A DNA stretch of 64,000 nt from Spirochaetota bacterium. Lineage in GTDB: Bacteria; Spirochaetota; Spirochaetia; Treponematales; Rectinemataceae. The number at the start of each line of letters is the position of its first letter. The stretch's first letter is position 1. Where the stretch lies: contig JAKLFE010000001.1 in the NCBI GenBank assembly GCA_022711355.1, forward strand, positions 152,664 to 216,663, written 5' to 3'. Positions 8,552 to 17,596 of the stretch are shown here, one piece after another. Below the pieces are notes generated by a model, which was not told the origin of the DNA, made no database searches, and was given only the letters and a program-made list of their open reading frames with translations. The translations under genes and the position numbers were made by a program.

Positions 8552-10786
8552 ATGGAATACATGGATAAAGGCGCGGGCGTTCCCGTCGCGGAAGCTAAGA
8601 CATCGAAGTCCATCTTCTCGCAGCTCCTCGAGCGGATCGTCCAGGGCCGGGGCGTCAAGCTCGGCTCGGGGCCCGAGGGCGAGGTCAGCCTCGAGATCCT
8701 CCTCGAGAACTGCCCCGACTCCCTCCTCTCCCTGTCGACCGCGGGCGTGATCTGCGACGCCAACCCGGCCTTCCTCTCCTCCTTCGGCTACTCCCGCGGC
8801 GAGCTCGTCGGCTCCTCGGTCCTCGCCCTCATCCCCGAGGGCTACCGGCCGGGCTTCGCCGAGGCCCTGGCCCGGCTCGACGCGGAGGGCCCCGAGTCCC
8901 GCGCCCCCGACGACGTCCTGGCCTTCCGCGGCGCCAAGCGCGACGGCACGAGCGTCACGATGGACTGCCTCCTCGCCCCGGTCGAGGAAAACGGCAACCG
9001 CCGGGTCCTCGCGGTGATCCGCGACCTCTCCCTCGACCAGGAGCTCCTCGACCAGCTCAAGGAGAGCAAGGACCACTACGTCGCCCTCTCCGAGACCATC
9101 ACCGAGGCCATCTTCCGCATCGACGAGGACTTCCGCATCCTCTTCGCCAACTCGGGCGTCAAGAACACCTTCGGCTACGACAAGGAGGAGCTGGTCGGCC
9201 GCAACATGATCCGGCTCTTCCCCGAGGAGGTCTTCCGCAAGCACGAGCCGGAGTTCCGCAAGTACTTCTACATCGACGACCAGGACCGGGTCGGCATGGG
9301 GCTCAAGCGGACCATCGAGCTCCTCGGCGTCACTAAGTTCCGGGGCGTGGCGCCCATGGAGATATCCTTCGGCAACTCGAAGGAATTCCGCGGCCGCACC
9401 CTGACCTGCATCGTCCGCGAGATATCCCAGCGCAAGACCATGGAGCGGCGCCTCCGGCACCTCGCCTACCACGACAAGCTCACGGGCCTGGGGAACCGGG
9501 ACCTCTTCAACGAGGACATGAAGGCCATCCTCGCCGAGCCGGGCTGGGGGGCGGGGAGGAAGGCCGCCCTCCTGTTCATGGACCTCGACGGCTTCAAGCA
9601 CATCAACGACACCCTCGGCCACGCCGCGGGCGACGAGCTCCTCGTCGAGACCGCGCGGCGCATCAGGTTCTGCCTCCGCGACTGCGATTTCGCCTATCGC
9701 TTCGGGGGCGACGAGTTCGTGACCCTCCTGTCCCTGGTCAGCGAGGCCAAGGACGCGGCCCTCGTGGCCGACCGCATCCTGCGCTCGATCCGCGAGCCCT
9801 ACGAGATCCAGTCGAGCTCGGGGGAGAAGCTGCGCGTCGAGGTCGGGGTGAGCATCGGCGCCGCGGTCCTGCCCGACCACGGGAAGACCGCCGAGGCGGC
9901 CACCAAGAGCGCCGACATCGCCATGTACTGCTCGAAGGAGGGCGGCAAGAACCGCTACACCCTCTACGACGAGGCCATCAACACCAAGTCCACCCGCGAC
10001 TGGAGGCTCCAGCAGGAGATGCGGCAGGCCCTCGTGAACGGGGAGTTCGTCCTCCACTACCAGCCGATCGTGAACCGAGACGGGCTGATCCTCGGCCTCG
10101 AGGCCCTCGTGCGCTGGCAGCGCGACGGGGTGACCGTCCTCCCGCCCTCCGAGTTCATACCCCGCGCCGAGGAGAACGGCATCATCGTGCCCCTCGGGGC
10201 CTGGGCCCTCCGCCGCTCCCTCATGGACCTGCGCCGCCTCGACGCGGCCGGCTTCCACCGCATGTACATCAGCGTCAACGTCTCGAGCCGCCAGCTCGAG
10301 CTGCCCGACTTCGTCGACACCCTATCCGACGCCGTGGAGGGCTCGGGGGTCGACTCCTCCCGGGTCAACCTCGAGCTCACCGAGACCACCCTCCTGCGCA
10401 ACCCCGACGACGCGGGGGCCAAGATCCTCGAGGTCAAGCGGCGCTACCCGAGCATGATGCTCGCGATAGACGATTTCGGCACGGGCTACTCCTCGCTCTC
10501 CTACCTGTCGCGCCTGCCCGTGGACAGCCTGAAGATCGACATCTCCTTCGTGCGGGCCCTCCACCGCGAGCAGAACCGCAAGGTGGTCAACGCCATCCTG
10601 AACCTCGCCGAGAGCCTGGACATCAACGTCGTGGCCGAGGGCATCGAGACGGCCGAGCAGCGGGCCTACTTCCGCGACAAGCGCTGCAAGGGCATGCAGG
10701 GCTTCCTGTTCATGAAGGGACAGCCCATCGACGAGCTCGAGAAACGGCTCCGCGCGATGCGCGACGCCGCGTCCGGCCCCGCCTAG
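8552..10786 (+). CDS. PAS-GGDEF-EAL cyclic-di-GMP protein
   Basis: A 744-residue soluble protein. Two PAS domains cover about 50-165 and 180-300, followed by GGDEF (about 305-465) and EAL (about 480-730). The cyclase motif GGDEF is at 385-389 with an inhibitory-site RDCD five residues before it. The phosphodiesterase motif EAL is at 517-519 and the supporting motifs ELTETTLL, DDFGTGYSSL, KIDISFV and AEGIET are intact, so both activities are possible. No membrane segment or signal peptide is seen. The ATG at 8552 lacks a convincing ribosome site; an in-frame ATG nine bases later, with GGA upstream, is an alternative. It is divergent from the sugar-sensor operon and convergent with a diguanylate cyclase. 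Confidence 0.93.
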   Translation: MEYMDKGAGVPVAEAKTSKSIFSQLLERIVQGRGVKLGSGPEGEVSLEILLENCPDSLLSLSTAGVICDANPAFLSSFGYSRGELVGSSVLALIPEGYRPGFAEALARLDAEGPESRAPDDVLAFRGAKRDGTSVTMDCLLAPVEENGNRRVLAVIRDLSLDQELLDQLKESKDHYVALSETITEAIFRIDEDFRILFANSGVKNTFGYDKEELVGRNMIRLFPEEVFRKHEPEFRKYFYIDDQDRVGMGLKRTIELLGVTKFRGVAPMEISFGNSKEFRGRTLTCIVREISQRKTMERRLRHLAYHDKLTGLGNRDLFNEDMKAILAEPGWGAGRKAALLFMDLDGFKHINDTLGHAAGDELLVETARRIRFCLRDCDFAYRFGGDEFVTLLSLVSEAKDAALVADRILRSIREPYEIQSSSGEKLRVEVGVSIGAAVLPDHGKTAEAATKSADIAMYCSKEGGKNRYTLYDEAINTKSTRDWRLQQEMRQALVNGEFVLHYQPIVNRDGLILGLEALVRWQRDGVTVLPPSEFIPRAEENGIIVPLGAWALRRSLMDLRRLDAAGFHRMYISVNVSSRQLELPDFVDTLSDAVEGSGVDSSRVNLELTETTLLRNPDDAGAKILEVKRRYPSMMLAIDDFGTGYSSLSYLSRLPVDSLKIDISFVRALHREQNRKVVNAILNLAESLDINVVAEGIETAEQRAYFRDKRCKGMQGFLFMKGQPIDELEKRLRAMRDAASGPA

Positions 10787-11934
10787 AAGCCGGAGACCCG
10801 GTTGCGTCCGGAGCGCTTGGCCGCGTAGAGGCTCTTGTCCGCCCGGTCGACGAGCTCGGTGAGGGTCTCGCCCTCGCGCATGCTCGCGATCCCTATGCTG
10901 ATGGTCACCTGCCAGGGCACCGCGTCGAAGCGGTGCTTGCCCACGTCGTCGCGGATGCGGGTGGCGATGAACTGGGCGGTCTCCGGGGAGGCCCCGAGGA
11001 GGAAGACGACGAACTCCTCGCCGCCGTAGCGGGCCGCGACGTCGCTCGCGCGCACGCAGGACTGGAGGATGAGGGAGATCTCCCGCAGGACCCCGTCGCC
11101 GACGGCGTGGCTCAGCCGGTCGTTGACCCGCTTGAAGTGGTCGATGTCGAGCATGAGGGCGTGGAAGCTCTCGTCGTAGCGCAGGGCGCGGGCGAAGAGG
11201 TTCTCGCCCGCCTCCTGGGCGAAGCGCCGGTTGTAGAGCCCCGTCAGGCCGTCGCGGAATGAGAGGTCCCAGAGCTCCCGGTTCTCGCGCTCGAGGGAGC
11301 GCAGCTTCTCGACCCCCGGCGCCACGACGCGCCGCAGGTTGAGGGCGACGGCGACGCCCAGGCCGGCCGAGGCCGCGGCGAGGGCGAGCGCCTCCCGGGC
11401 GAAGGAGCCTCCCGCCCCACGCTGCCCAGCGGCGAGCGAGGGCCAGAGGAGGGGGACGAGGATCGCCGCGGCGGCGACCAGGTCGGCCGCCCCGAGGAGG
11501 GAGAAGAGGTACATCGGGCGGTCCCAGTACAGGAGGCCGAGGAAGACGGAGCCGCAGAGGAGGGCCAGGGCCGAGCGCCCGGCGACCAGGTCGGCCGCGG
11601 AGGAGATGGCCGCGGCCGCCGCGATGATGGCCCCGAGGGCCGGCTTCGACCGCGAGAAGAAGGAGAGGGCGGCGGCATCCGAGCGGCGGAGGGCGAAGGC
11701 CACGAGGCCGCCCGCGGCAATGGCGAGGGCGGCGGCGAAGCCGGCCAGGGCGAGGGGGCCGGCCTCGGCGAGGGAGGGCTCGGGATAGGAGCGCCAGGCG
11801 AGGAAGGCGCCGAGGAGGCAGGCCGTCGCGGAGACGGAGGGGGCGACCCTCCATGCCCCGGCCGCCGGCTCCGCGGCGGCAGCGCCCCGGCGCGGCTTGC
11901 GCTTCGCGGCCCTCGGTCCCCCGCTCCTTCCCAT
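10783..11934 (-). CDS. Membrane diguanylate cyclase
   Basis: A 383-residue protein with about six hydrophobic helices in residues 25-200 forming an integral membrane sensor of unknown type, a short coiled coil (LRSLERENRELWDL), and a GGDEF domain in the last 170 residues. The active-site motif is GGEEF, with RASD five residues upstream as an inhibitory site, so it should make and sense cyclic-di-GMP. Its stop overlaps the stop of the convergent PAS-GGDEF-EAL gene by four bases. I chose the ATG at 11934 because TACAGT lies eight bases upstream, as in other leaderless genes here; an in-frame ATG at 12003 would add 23 residues without a better ribosome site. Confidence 0.88.
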   Translation of the reverse strand: MGRSGGPRAAKRKPRRGAAAAEPAAGAWRVAPSVSATACLLGAFLAWRSYPEPSLAEAGPLALAGFAAALAIAAGGLVAFALRRSDAAALSFFSRSKPALGAIIAAAAAISSAADLVAGRSALALLCGSVFLGLLYWDRPMYLFSLLGAADLVAAAAILVPLLWPSLAAGQRGAGGSFAREALALAAASAGLGVAVALNLRRVVAPGVEKLRSLERENRELWDLSFRDGLTGLYNRRFAQEAGENLFARALRYDESFHALMLDIDHFKRVNDRLSHAVGDGVLREISLILQSCVRASDVAARYGGEEFVVFLLGASPETAQFIATRIRDDVGKHRFDAVPWQVTISIGIASMREGETLTELVDRADKSLYAAKRSGRNRVSGF

Positions 11935-11942
11935 GCTATCAA

Positions 11943-11948
11943 ACTGTA
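11943..11948 (-). promoter_or_regulatory. -10 element before the diguanylate cyclase
   Basis: TACAGT on the minus strand, preceded by GC, lies eight bases before the ATG at 11934, with no Shine-Dalgarno sequence between them. Confidence 0.35.
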
Positions 11949-12008
11949 GCGACGGGGAGTCGGCGCCGCAAGCCGGCCCCGTTGCCGTGACCTGGGCGGG
12001 CATGGGGC

Positions 12009-12266
12009 TTAGCGGACGATCCCGCCGTAGAAATTGAAGCGATAGCCCGGCGCGCGCGCCTTTTCCGAAGGGTCGGGGCCGAAGAGCTCACCCTCCCTGA
12101 CGGGCCTGCGCGCCTTGGAAATCAGTCGATCGAGGGCCTTCCCATATCCGCGAGGGGTCTCGGACCCGCTCGCGCCACGGGTGGATCTCGGAGCCGCGGC
12201 CCCGAGCTCGCTCGCGTGGAACAGCTCCCGGCCGCCGACCTGTCTCGTTTTTGCCTGTTTTTTCAT
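12009..12266 (-). CDS. Small basic protein of unknown function
   Basis: An 85-residue frame starting at ATG 12266 (MKKQAKTRQVGGREL). It is rich in Arg, Lys, Gly and Ser and ends with the aromatic YRFNFYGGIVR. There is no signal peptide or membrane helix. The ribosome site is weak (AGGCAGG directly upstream) and I do not recognise the family. It lies just upstream of the diguanylate cyclase in the same direction. Codon use is plausible but less biased than in neighbouring genes, so it may not be expressed. The interval 12267-12459 shows no gene or clear terminator. Confidence 0.4.
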   Translation of the reverse strand: MKKQAKTRQVGGRELFHASELGAAAPRSTRGASGSETPRGYGKALDRLISKARRPVREGELFGPDPSEKARAPGYRFNFYGGIVR

Positions 12267-12459
12267 GGCCTGCCTCGACGGAATCCGCGCCCGAGTCCCC
12301 TCCCTCGCCCGAAACCCGGCCCGGGCGGCCGCGACTTGCGCGACCGCTGGCGGGAGGATAGCATCGCCCAACCTTCGCGTCTAGCTTCAGCTGCCCGGAT
12401 CTGCTGATATATCAAGCGCGGCCGTCGAAGCAAGAGTCCCGAAATCTATAATCTTTCGC

Positions 12460-14979
12460 TCAGAAATCGAGCTCCATCTGGCTCCCCCGATCGAACCAAG
12501 CCGAGGCGTCGAGTCCCAGCGCGTCGGCCAGCGAGGCGGCTATGGGGAAGAGCTGGTGGGCGACGTAGTGCTCGTAGTCGAGGGGGGAGCCGCTCCTCCG
12601 CTCCTCGGGCTCGGCGCCCGCCCTGGTCATCAGGTAGGAGATCCGCCCCCGCTCCGAGCTCCAGCCCAGGAGGCGGGCGGCCCTGACCTGGGGCGTCTCG
12701 GAGGCGTAGTCCCGGGCCGGCCTCCGCAAGGAGCGGCGGTAGAGGAGGCGGTCGTCGAGCTCGCCGCGGCGGAGGGAGGCGACCGTGGCCGCGCAGAAGC
12801 CCGCCAGCCCGGCCTCGAGGGCGGCCCGGTCCCCGGAGGCCCCCGCGAAGATGAGCCCGAGGAGCTCGACCTGGAAGCGGCGCGCGAGGGGGGTGAAGTC
12901 GCTCCGCGCGGCCTCCATGCCCTTTACCTCGACCTCGGCGCCCCCATCCTCGCGGAGGAGGTAGCCCGCGTAGCCCTTGGCCCGCCCCCGCCCCTCCTCG
13001 CCGGCCTCGGCCCGGAGGCGGGCCGAGACGAATTTGAGGCGGGGGATGAGGAAGCGGCGGTAGGCCTTCTCGCAGCGCATCTTCAGGAAGGAGGGAAGGC
13101 CGTACTCGGCCTCGATGCGCCGGCCGAGCTCGGCGTTGAGCTCGGCGGCGAGCTCGGCGCCGAGGGCCATGAGCCGCTCGCGGCCGGCCTCCCCGCCCGG
13201 GCCGGCCTCCCCGAGGGCGCTCGAGGGCACGAGAGCGCTCTCGGGTACGAGAGCGAAGATCGAGTCCGTGTCGCCGTAGAGGACCCGCATGCCCCGCGCC
13301 TCGAAGAAGTCCCGGGAGGCGACGAGGAATTTCTTCCCGAAGGAGGTGATCGCGCCGGCGAGCTCGGTGCGGGCGTAGCGGCAGCCCTCGGCCCCGAGGA
13401 CCCCGTAGAAGGAGTTCTGCAGGATCTTGAAGACGTAGGCCGCGGCCTCGTCGCCCGAGGCGAGGGCGGCCTCGCGCTCCGACGCGTACCGCGCGATGAG
13501 CTCGGGCATGACGCCGGGAGCCCGCTCGAAGCGGGCCCCGTTGGGCGCGACGATGTCGGAGGCCGCGGCCGGCCTGGCCCCGGCCCGGGCGTGGGCCAGG
13601 GGATCGACGTTGAAGGTCCGCATGATCGAGGGGTAGAGGCTCCGGAAGTCGAAGACCAGGACGTTCGGGAAGAGGCCGGCCTGGGGATCGAGGACCGTCC
13701 CCCCCGCCGCTCCCGAGACCTTGCGCTCCTCGCGGCCCGGGGGCAGGACGCGGCGCGAGCGCAGCTCGGCCCCGTAGACCCGCTCGAAGGCAGGTATGCT
13801 CGTCCAGGCCAGGTCGAGGCCGACCCCGGTGAGGGCGGCGCGCTCGGCGGTCAGCCGATCCAGGCCCGTCTTCGCGAGGATGCGGAGGACGAGCTCGGAA
13901 TCGCGGAGGCAGTAGGCGCAGAAGGCCGCGGGCTCCTCGGCGCGGAGGCGCTCGAGCTCGGCGAGCTTGGCCTCGCCCCGGGCCGACACGGACTTGCCCT
14001 CGCCCAGGAGCTCCCGGGCCACGGCCTCGAGGCTGAGCTCCTCGAGCCGGCCTCCCCCCGCCCCCGCGATCCCGCCCGCGCGCACGAGGCGCAGGGCGTC
14101 GAGGGCGGCCCGGCCCGGCAGGTCGAAGACCGCCTTGCGCCCTGCCCGCTCGACGAAGGCCGCCGGCTCGGCCGTCCTGCCGATGTCGAAGGCCAGGCCG
14201 AGCTCCGAGAAGCGGCGCGCGAGGACGGGCAGGTCGAAGTCGAGGATGTTCCAGCCGGTGAGGACGTCGGGATCCCGTTCCGCGAGGCGCCGCGCGAAGG
14301 CCGCGAGGAGCTCGGCCTCGGCGTCGAAGCAGGAGACTCCGGCCGGGTCGCGGCTTCCCTCCCCGGGCCGGGGCCTGAGGAAGAGGACCTCGCCCGGCGG
14401 GGCCGGGCCGCCCGGCGCGGCGGAGCCGCCCGAGCCCCCGGACTGGGCCATCGAGAGGGCGAGGACCCTCCCCTCGCGGTCGGTCTCGATGTCGAGGGCG
14501 AGCCAGCTAAGGCCGATGGGCGGGCCCTCGTCGGGCTCGAGCCCGGGATCGACGAAGACCGCGTCGACGCGCCGGCCGCCCCGCTCCTCGCCGCGCAGCC
14601 TGACGCGGCCCCGGAGGCCGAGGGAGGCGAGGAGCTCTGCCGACCTGCGCCGCTCCGCGGCCGCCGCCGGCAGCCCCGCCGCCCGCAGGGCTCGCTCCGC
14701 CTCGCGGAGCTCCCCGGGCCCGAGCTCGAAGCGGGCCAGGCCCTCCCCTTCGAAGGAAGTCCAGGCCTCGGGCCCGGAGCGGACGCGGCCGCCCAGGGCG
14801 GCGAGGGCCGCGTCGGCCCGCCCGGCCGGGACGAAGAGCGCGGGGCCGGGCCCGTGCAGGATCGCCGCGAAGCTCCGCCCCCCCTCGAGGCGGCCGGTCA
14901 GGAGGACGCGTCCCTCGCCGGCAGGGCCGCCGCCGGGCTCGTCCCAGGCGGCCACGATGAATCCCCGGGCCTCGGTCAT
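12460..14979 (-). CDS. polB: Family-B DNA polymerase (DNA polymerase II type)
   Basis: An 839-residue replicative/repair polymerase with proofreading. Exonuclease motif I has D163 and E165 (LALDIET), motif II N244 to D249 (GWNILDFD), motif III Y356 and D360 (YCLRD). Polymerase motif A is DFRSLYPSI (444-452), motif B KILQNSFYG (518-525) and motif C YGDTDS (568-573). All catalytic residues are present, so both activities are expected. It is somewhat longer than the roughly 780 residues of enterobacterial PolB because of glycine/proline-rich inserts near 185-215. It is transcribed alone from TATACT seven bases before the ATG. PolB enzymes are often linked to damage tolerance; no LexA-like site is obvious. 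Confidence 0.95.
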   Translation of the reverse strand: MTEARGFIVAAWDEPGGGPAGEGRVLLTGRLEGGRSFAAILHGPGPALFVPAGRADAALAALGGRVRSGPEAWTSFEGEGLARFELGPGELREAERALRAAGLPAAAAERRRSAELLASLGLRGRVRLRGEERGGRRVDAVFVDPGLEPDEGPPIGLSWLALDIETDREGRVLALSMAQSGGSGGSAAPGGPAPPGEVLFLRPRPGEGSRDPAGVSCFDAEAELLAAFARRLAERDPDVLTGWNILDFDLPVLARRFSELGLAFDIGRTAEPAAFVERAGRKAVFDLPGRAALDALRLVRAGGIAGAGGGRLEELSLEAVARELLGEGKSVSARGEAKLAELERLRAEEPAAFCAYCLRDSELVLRILAKTGLDRLTAERAALTGVGLDLAWTSIPAFERVYGAELRSRRVLPPGREERKVSGAAGGTVLDPQAGLFPNVLVFDFRSLYPSIMRTFNVDPLAHARAGARPAAASDIVAPNGARFERAPGVMPELIARYASEREAALASGDEAAAYVFKILQNSFYGVLGAEGCRYARTELAGAITSFGKKFLVASRDFFEARGMRVLYGDTDSIFALVPESALVPSSALGEAGPGGEAGRERLMALGAELAAELNAELGRRIEAEYGLPSFLKMRCEKAYRRFLIPRLKFVSARLRAEAGEEGRGRAKGYAGYLLREDGGAEVEVKGMEAARSDFTPLARRFQVELLGLIFAGASGDRAALEAGLAGFCAATVASLRRGELDDRLLYRRSLRRPARDYASETPQVRAARLLGWSSERGRISYLMTRAGAEPEERRSGSPLDYEHYVAHQLFPIAASLADALGLDASAWFDRGSQMELDF

Positions 14980-14986
14980 CGCGCCC

Positions 14987-14992
14987 AGTATA
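14987..14992 (-). promoter_or_regulatory. -10 element, leaderless start of polB
   Basis: TATACT on the minus strand lies seven bases before the polB ATG. The spacer GGGCGCG is not a ribosome site. The preceding bases CCGGGC give no -35 match at 17 bases. Confidence 0.55.
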
Positions 14993-15034
14993 GCCCGGAA
15001 GCCGGGAGCATGGGGGAGATGGCGGGGGACCGCC

Positions 15035-16270
15035 TCAGGCCGCCTCGGGCCGGGGCTCGGGCAGGCCGGCCAGGAGGGGGAGCCGGACGAGGAGGTCCAG
15101 GAGGATGGGGATGAGGAAGATGTACTGAGGGCCCAGCCGGTCCCACACGAGGCCGGAGGCGTAGGCCACGATGGCCGAAACCAGCATCTGGAAGAAGCCG
15201 AGGACCCCGAGCCAGCGGCCTATGTAGCCCGGCTCGACGAGCTCGAACTGGAGGGCCGCCGTCACGACGCCGGTGATGAAGAAGGTCCCCTGCAGTACCC
15301 CGGCGAGGATCATGGCCACCGGGCCCCGGGCGAGGACGAGGAGGAGGCAGGAGGCCCAGAACAGGGGCGCGACGAGGAAGATCGTCTTCTTCCGGCCGAT
15401 CCGGTCGGCCAGGCGGCCGGCAGGGATCCCCAGGAGGAGGGGCGTCAGCGCGAAGCCGGTGACCATGGCGCCGAGGACGAATCCGTCCGCGCCCTTCGTG
15501 GCGGCGTAGGGCTGGGTGAAGGGGATGATCATGCCCTGGGGAAGCTGGGCGACGACCGAGACGACGATGAAGCGGCCGAGCTTCCTGCCGTGCCGGAAGA
15601 CTCCCGCCGTCTCGGCGAGGAAGGGGGCCCGGCCGAGGCCGGGCCCGCCCCGCGCTCTGCCGGGTAGGCAGAGGAGCACGAGGAGGAAGGACGCGGCGGT
15701 CCCGGCGAGGCAGAGGAAGAACAGGGGGCGTATGGCCTCGACTCCGACCCCGCCCCTCCTCGACACGAGGAAGGCGCCGAGGAGGGGGCCGACGATCCCG
15801 AGGAGGCCGGCCGCGAGGGTCTCGCAGCAGCTCATGGCCGTGGCCCGGTCGGCCCGGGCGAGGGAATTGGCGCAGACGGTGGAGCAGCAGTGCCCGCTCA
15901 TCCGGTAGCCCAGGTAGTACAGGATCATGGCGGCGATGATGGCGGGCCAGCTCGAGGCCAGGCCGTAGACGAGCCAGGAGAGGCCGAGGAGGGCGATGCC
16001 CAGGAGGTAGATGGCCTTGGGCCCGATCCGGTCCACCATGGTCCCGACGTAGGGGCTCGCCAGGGCGGCCACGACCATGCCCGCGCAGTTGACCAGGCCG
16101 AGGTCGGCGCCCGTGGCGCCCAGGCCGATGGTGTAGATCGACAGGTAGGGCAGGATCATCTGGTAGAGGAAGCGGTGGATCGAGGTCCGCGAGGCGGTGA
16201 CGATCCACTCGCGGGGCAGGCGGCCGAGGAAGCCCAGGCCGGCGGCCAGGGCCTCGCGGGGCCTCCTCAC
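15035..16270 (-). CDS. Major facilitator superfamily transporter
   Basis: A 411-residue inner-membrane protein with about twelve hydrophobic helices. The loop between helices 2 and 3 has GTMVDRIGPKAIYLLG and the equivalent in the second half has GRLADRIGRKKTIFLVAP, the duplicated D-R-x-G-R-K motif of this family. The central loop is basic. The start is GTG overlapping the TGA of the aminotransferase (GTGA), so the two are co-translated. An efflux role is plausible because of pairing with a PatB-type C-S lyase or aminotransferase, but the substrate is not predictable from sequence. Confidence 0.88.
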   Translation of the reverse strand: MRRPREALAAGLGFLGRLPREWIVTASRTSIHRFLYQMILPYLSIYTIGLGATGADLGLVNCAGMVVAALASPYVGTMVDRIGPKAIYLLGIALLGLSWLVYGLASSWPAIIAAMILYYLGYRMSGHCCSTVCANSLARADRATAMSCCETLAAGLLGIVGPLLGAFLVSRRGGVGVEAIRPLFFLCLAGTAASFLLVLLCLPGRARGGPGLGRAPFLAETAGVFRHGRKLGRFIVVSVVAQLPQGMIIPFTQPYAATKGADGFVLGAMVTGFALTPLLLGIPAGRLADRIGRKKTIFLVAPLFWASCLLLVLARGPVAMILAGVLQGTFFITGVVTAALQFELVEPGYIGRWLGVLGFFQMLVSAIVAYASGLVWDRLGPQYIFLIPILLDLLVRLPLLAGLPEPRPEAA

Positions 16271-17457
16271 GTTGCGCGGCGCCGCTCGAGGGCCGCGGCG
16301 AGGCGCTCGAGGGCCTCGGCGAGGGCGGTGCGGGGGCAGGCGAGGTTCAGGCGGAGGAAGCCCTCGCCCTGGGGCCCGAAGATGGCCCCGTCGTTGACGC
16401 AGACCCGCGCCTCCTCGAGGGCGAAGGCCGCCAGCTCGCCGCGGCGGAAGCCCCAGGCCCGGAAGTCGACCCAGGCGAGGTAGGTCCCCTCCGCCGGCGA
16501 GAGCCGCGCGCGGGGCAGTCGCTTCTCGAGGAAGCCCGCGAGATAGGCGAAATTGCCGTCGAGGTAGGCCTTGAGCTCCTCGAGCCAGGCCTCGCCGGAT
16601 TCCCAGGCCGCGCGCGCGGCCGCGACGGCGAAGGCGTTGGGCAGCTCCAGGCCGAGGCGGCCGTGGACCAGCTCCTTCCAGCGCTTCTGGATCTCCGGGT
16701 CGCGGATGACCACGTTGGAGAGCTGGAGGCCGGCTATGTTGAAGGTCTTGCTCGGCGCGGTCATGGTGACGATGCGCGGCCTTTCCTCGGGGAAGAGGGC
16801 CTCGAGGGGGCGATGGGCGACGCCGCGGCGGAGGATGTCGTGGTGGATCTCGTCCGAGAGGACGACCAGGCCCGCGTCGAGGCAGATCCGGCCGAAGGCC
16901 CGGAGCTCCTCCTCGGCCCAGACCCGGCCCACGGGATTGTGGGGGCTGCAGAGGATGACGAGCTTGTTCCGCGGGTCGGCGGCCTTGGCCCGGAGGTCGT
17001 CGAGGTCCATGCGGTAGCGCCCGTCCTCCTCGACGAGGGCGTTGTCGACGAGGCGGCGGCCGTGGCCCTCGATCATGTTGGCGAAGGGATGGTAGACCGG
17101 CCGCTGGACGATCACCCCGTCGCCGGGCTCGGTGAGGATGTCGATGAGGAAGCCCAGGGCCGGCACGATGCCGGGGCTGTAGAAGATGTCACCCGAGGCG
17201 ACCTCCCAGCCGAAGCGGCGGCGGTACCAGGAGCGCGCCGCCTCGCGCAGCTCCTCGCCGTACTCGGTGTAGCCGAAGGCGTCCTTCTCGAGCCGCGCGC
17301 GGAGGGCCTCGAGGATGGGCGCGGCGCTCGGCAGGTCCATGTCGGCCACCCACAGGGGGATGACGCCCCGCTCCGCGGCCCCGGGCGCCCCCATGCGCTC
17401 CCACTTGATGCTGCCCGTGCCCCGGCGGTCGACGGGTCGGTCGAAATCGTAGCTCAT
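16267..17457 (-). CDS. PatB/MalY-family aminotransferase or cystathionine beta-lyase
   Basis: A 396-residue fold-type I PLP enzyme. Diagnostic features are IPLWVADMDLPSAAPI near residue 33, which is typical of MalY/PatB, SPHNPVG (N174 contacts PLP), SDEIHHD (D202) and TAPSKTFNIAG with K237 as the Schiff-base lysine. The C-terminal LNLACPRT supplies the substrate-carboxylate arginine. Such enzymes cleave C-S bonds of cystathionine or cysteine, or act as aminotransferases. Ribosome site GGAGGG precedes the ATG. The downstream MFS gene overlaps its stop, suggesting that product or substrate export is linked to this enzyme. Confidence 0.9.
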   Translation of the reverse strand: MSYDFDRPVDRRGTGSIKWERMGAPGAAERGVIPLWVADMDLPSAAPILEALRARLEKDAFGYTEYGEELREAARSWYRRRFGWEVASGDIFYSPGIVPALGFLIDILTEPGDGVIVQRPVYHPFANMIEGHGRRLVDNALVEEDGRYRMDLDDLRAKAADPRNKLVILCSPHNPVGRVWAEEELRAFGRICLDAGLVVLSDEIHHDILRRGVAHRPLEALFPEERPRIVTMTAPSKTFNIAGLQLSNVVIRDPEIQKRWKELVHGRLGLELPNAFAVAAARAAWESGEAWLEELKAYLDGNFAYLAGFLEKRLPRARLSPAEGTYLAWVDFRAWGFRRGELAAFALEEARVCVNDGAIFGPQGEGFLRLNLACPRTALAEALERLAAALERRRAT

Positions 17458-17596
17458 GCGCGCCCTCCGGCCCCGCCTCGGGCGGGGCGACGCGATCCTA
17501 GGGCCGCCCCGAGCTCCCTGTCAATACGAGGCGGGCGGCGGGCCCTGAAACATTACTTTTTCTTATTTCGGCCATCGGCGGCGCCGATGCTGGTAT

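Noticed and set aside
12447..12452. Consensus TATAAT between polB and the small upstream gene
   Set aside because: It lies on the plus strand with no -35 and no rightward gene downstream.
12556..15114. Very long open frame opposite polB, and similar antisense frames opposite most genes
   Set aside because: They result from the high G+C third positions of the real gene. The antisense products are low-complexity Arg/Gly/Ala/Pro sequences without known motifs.
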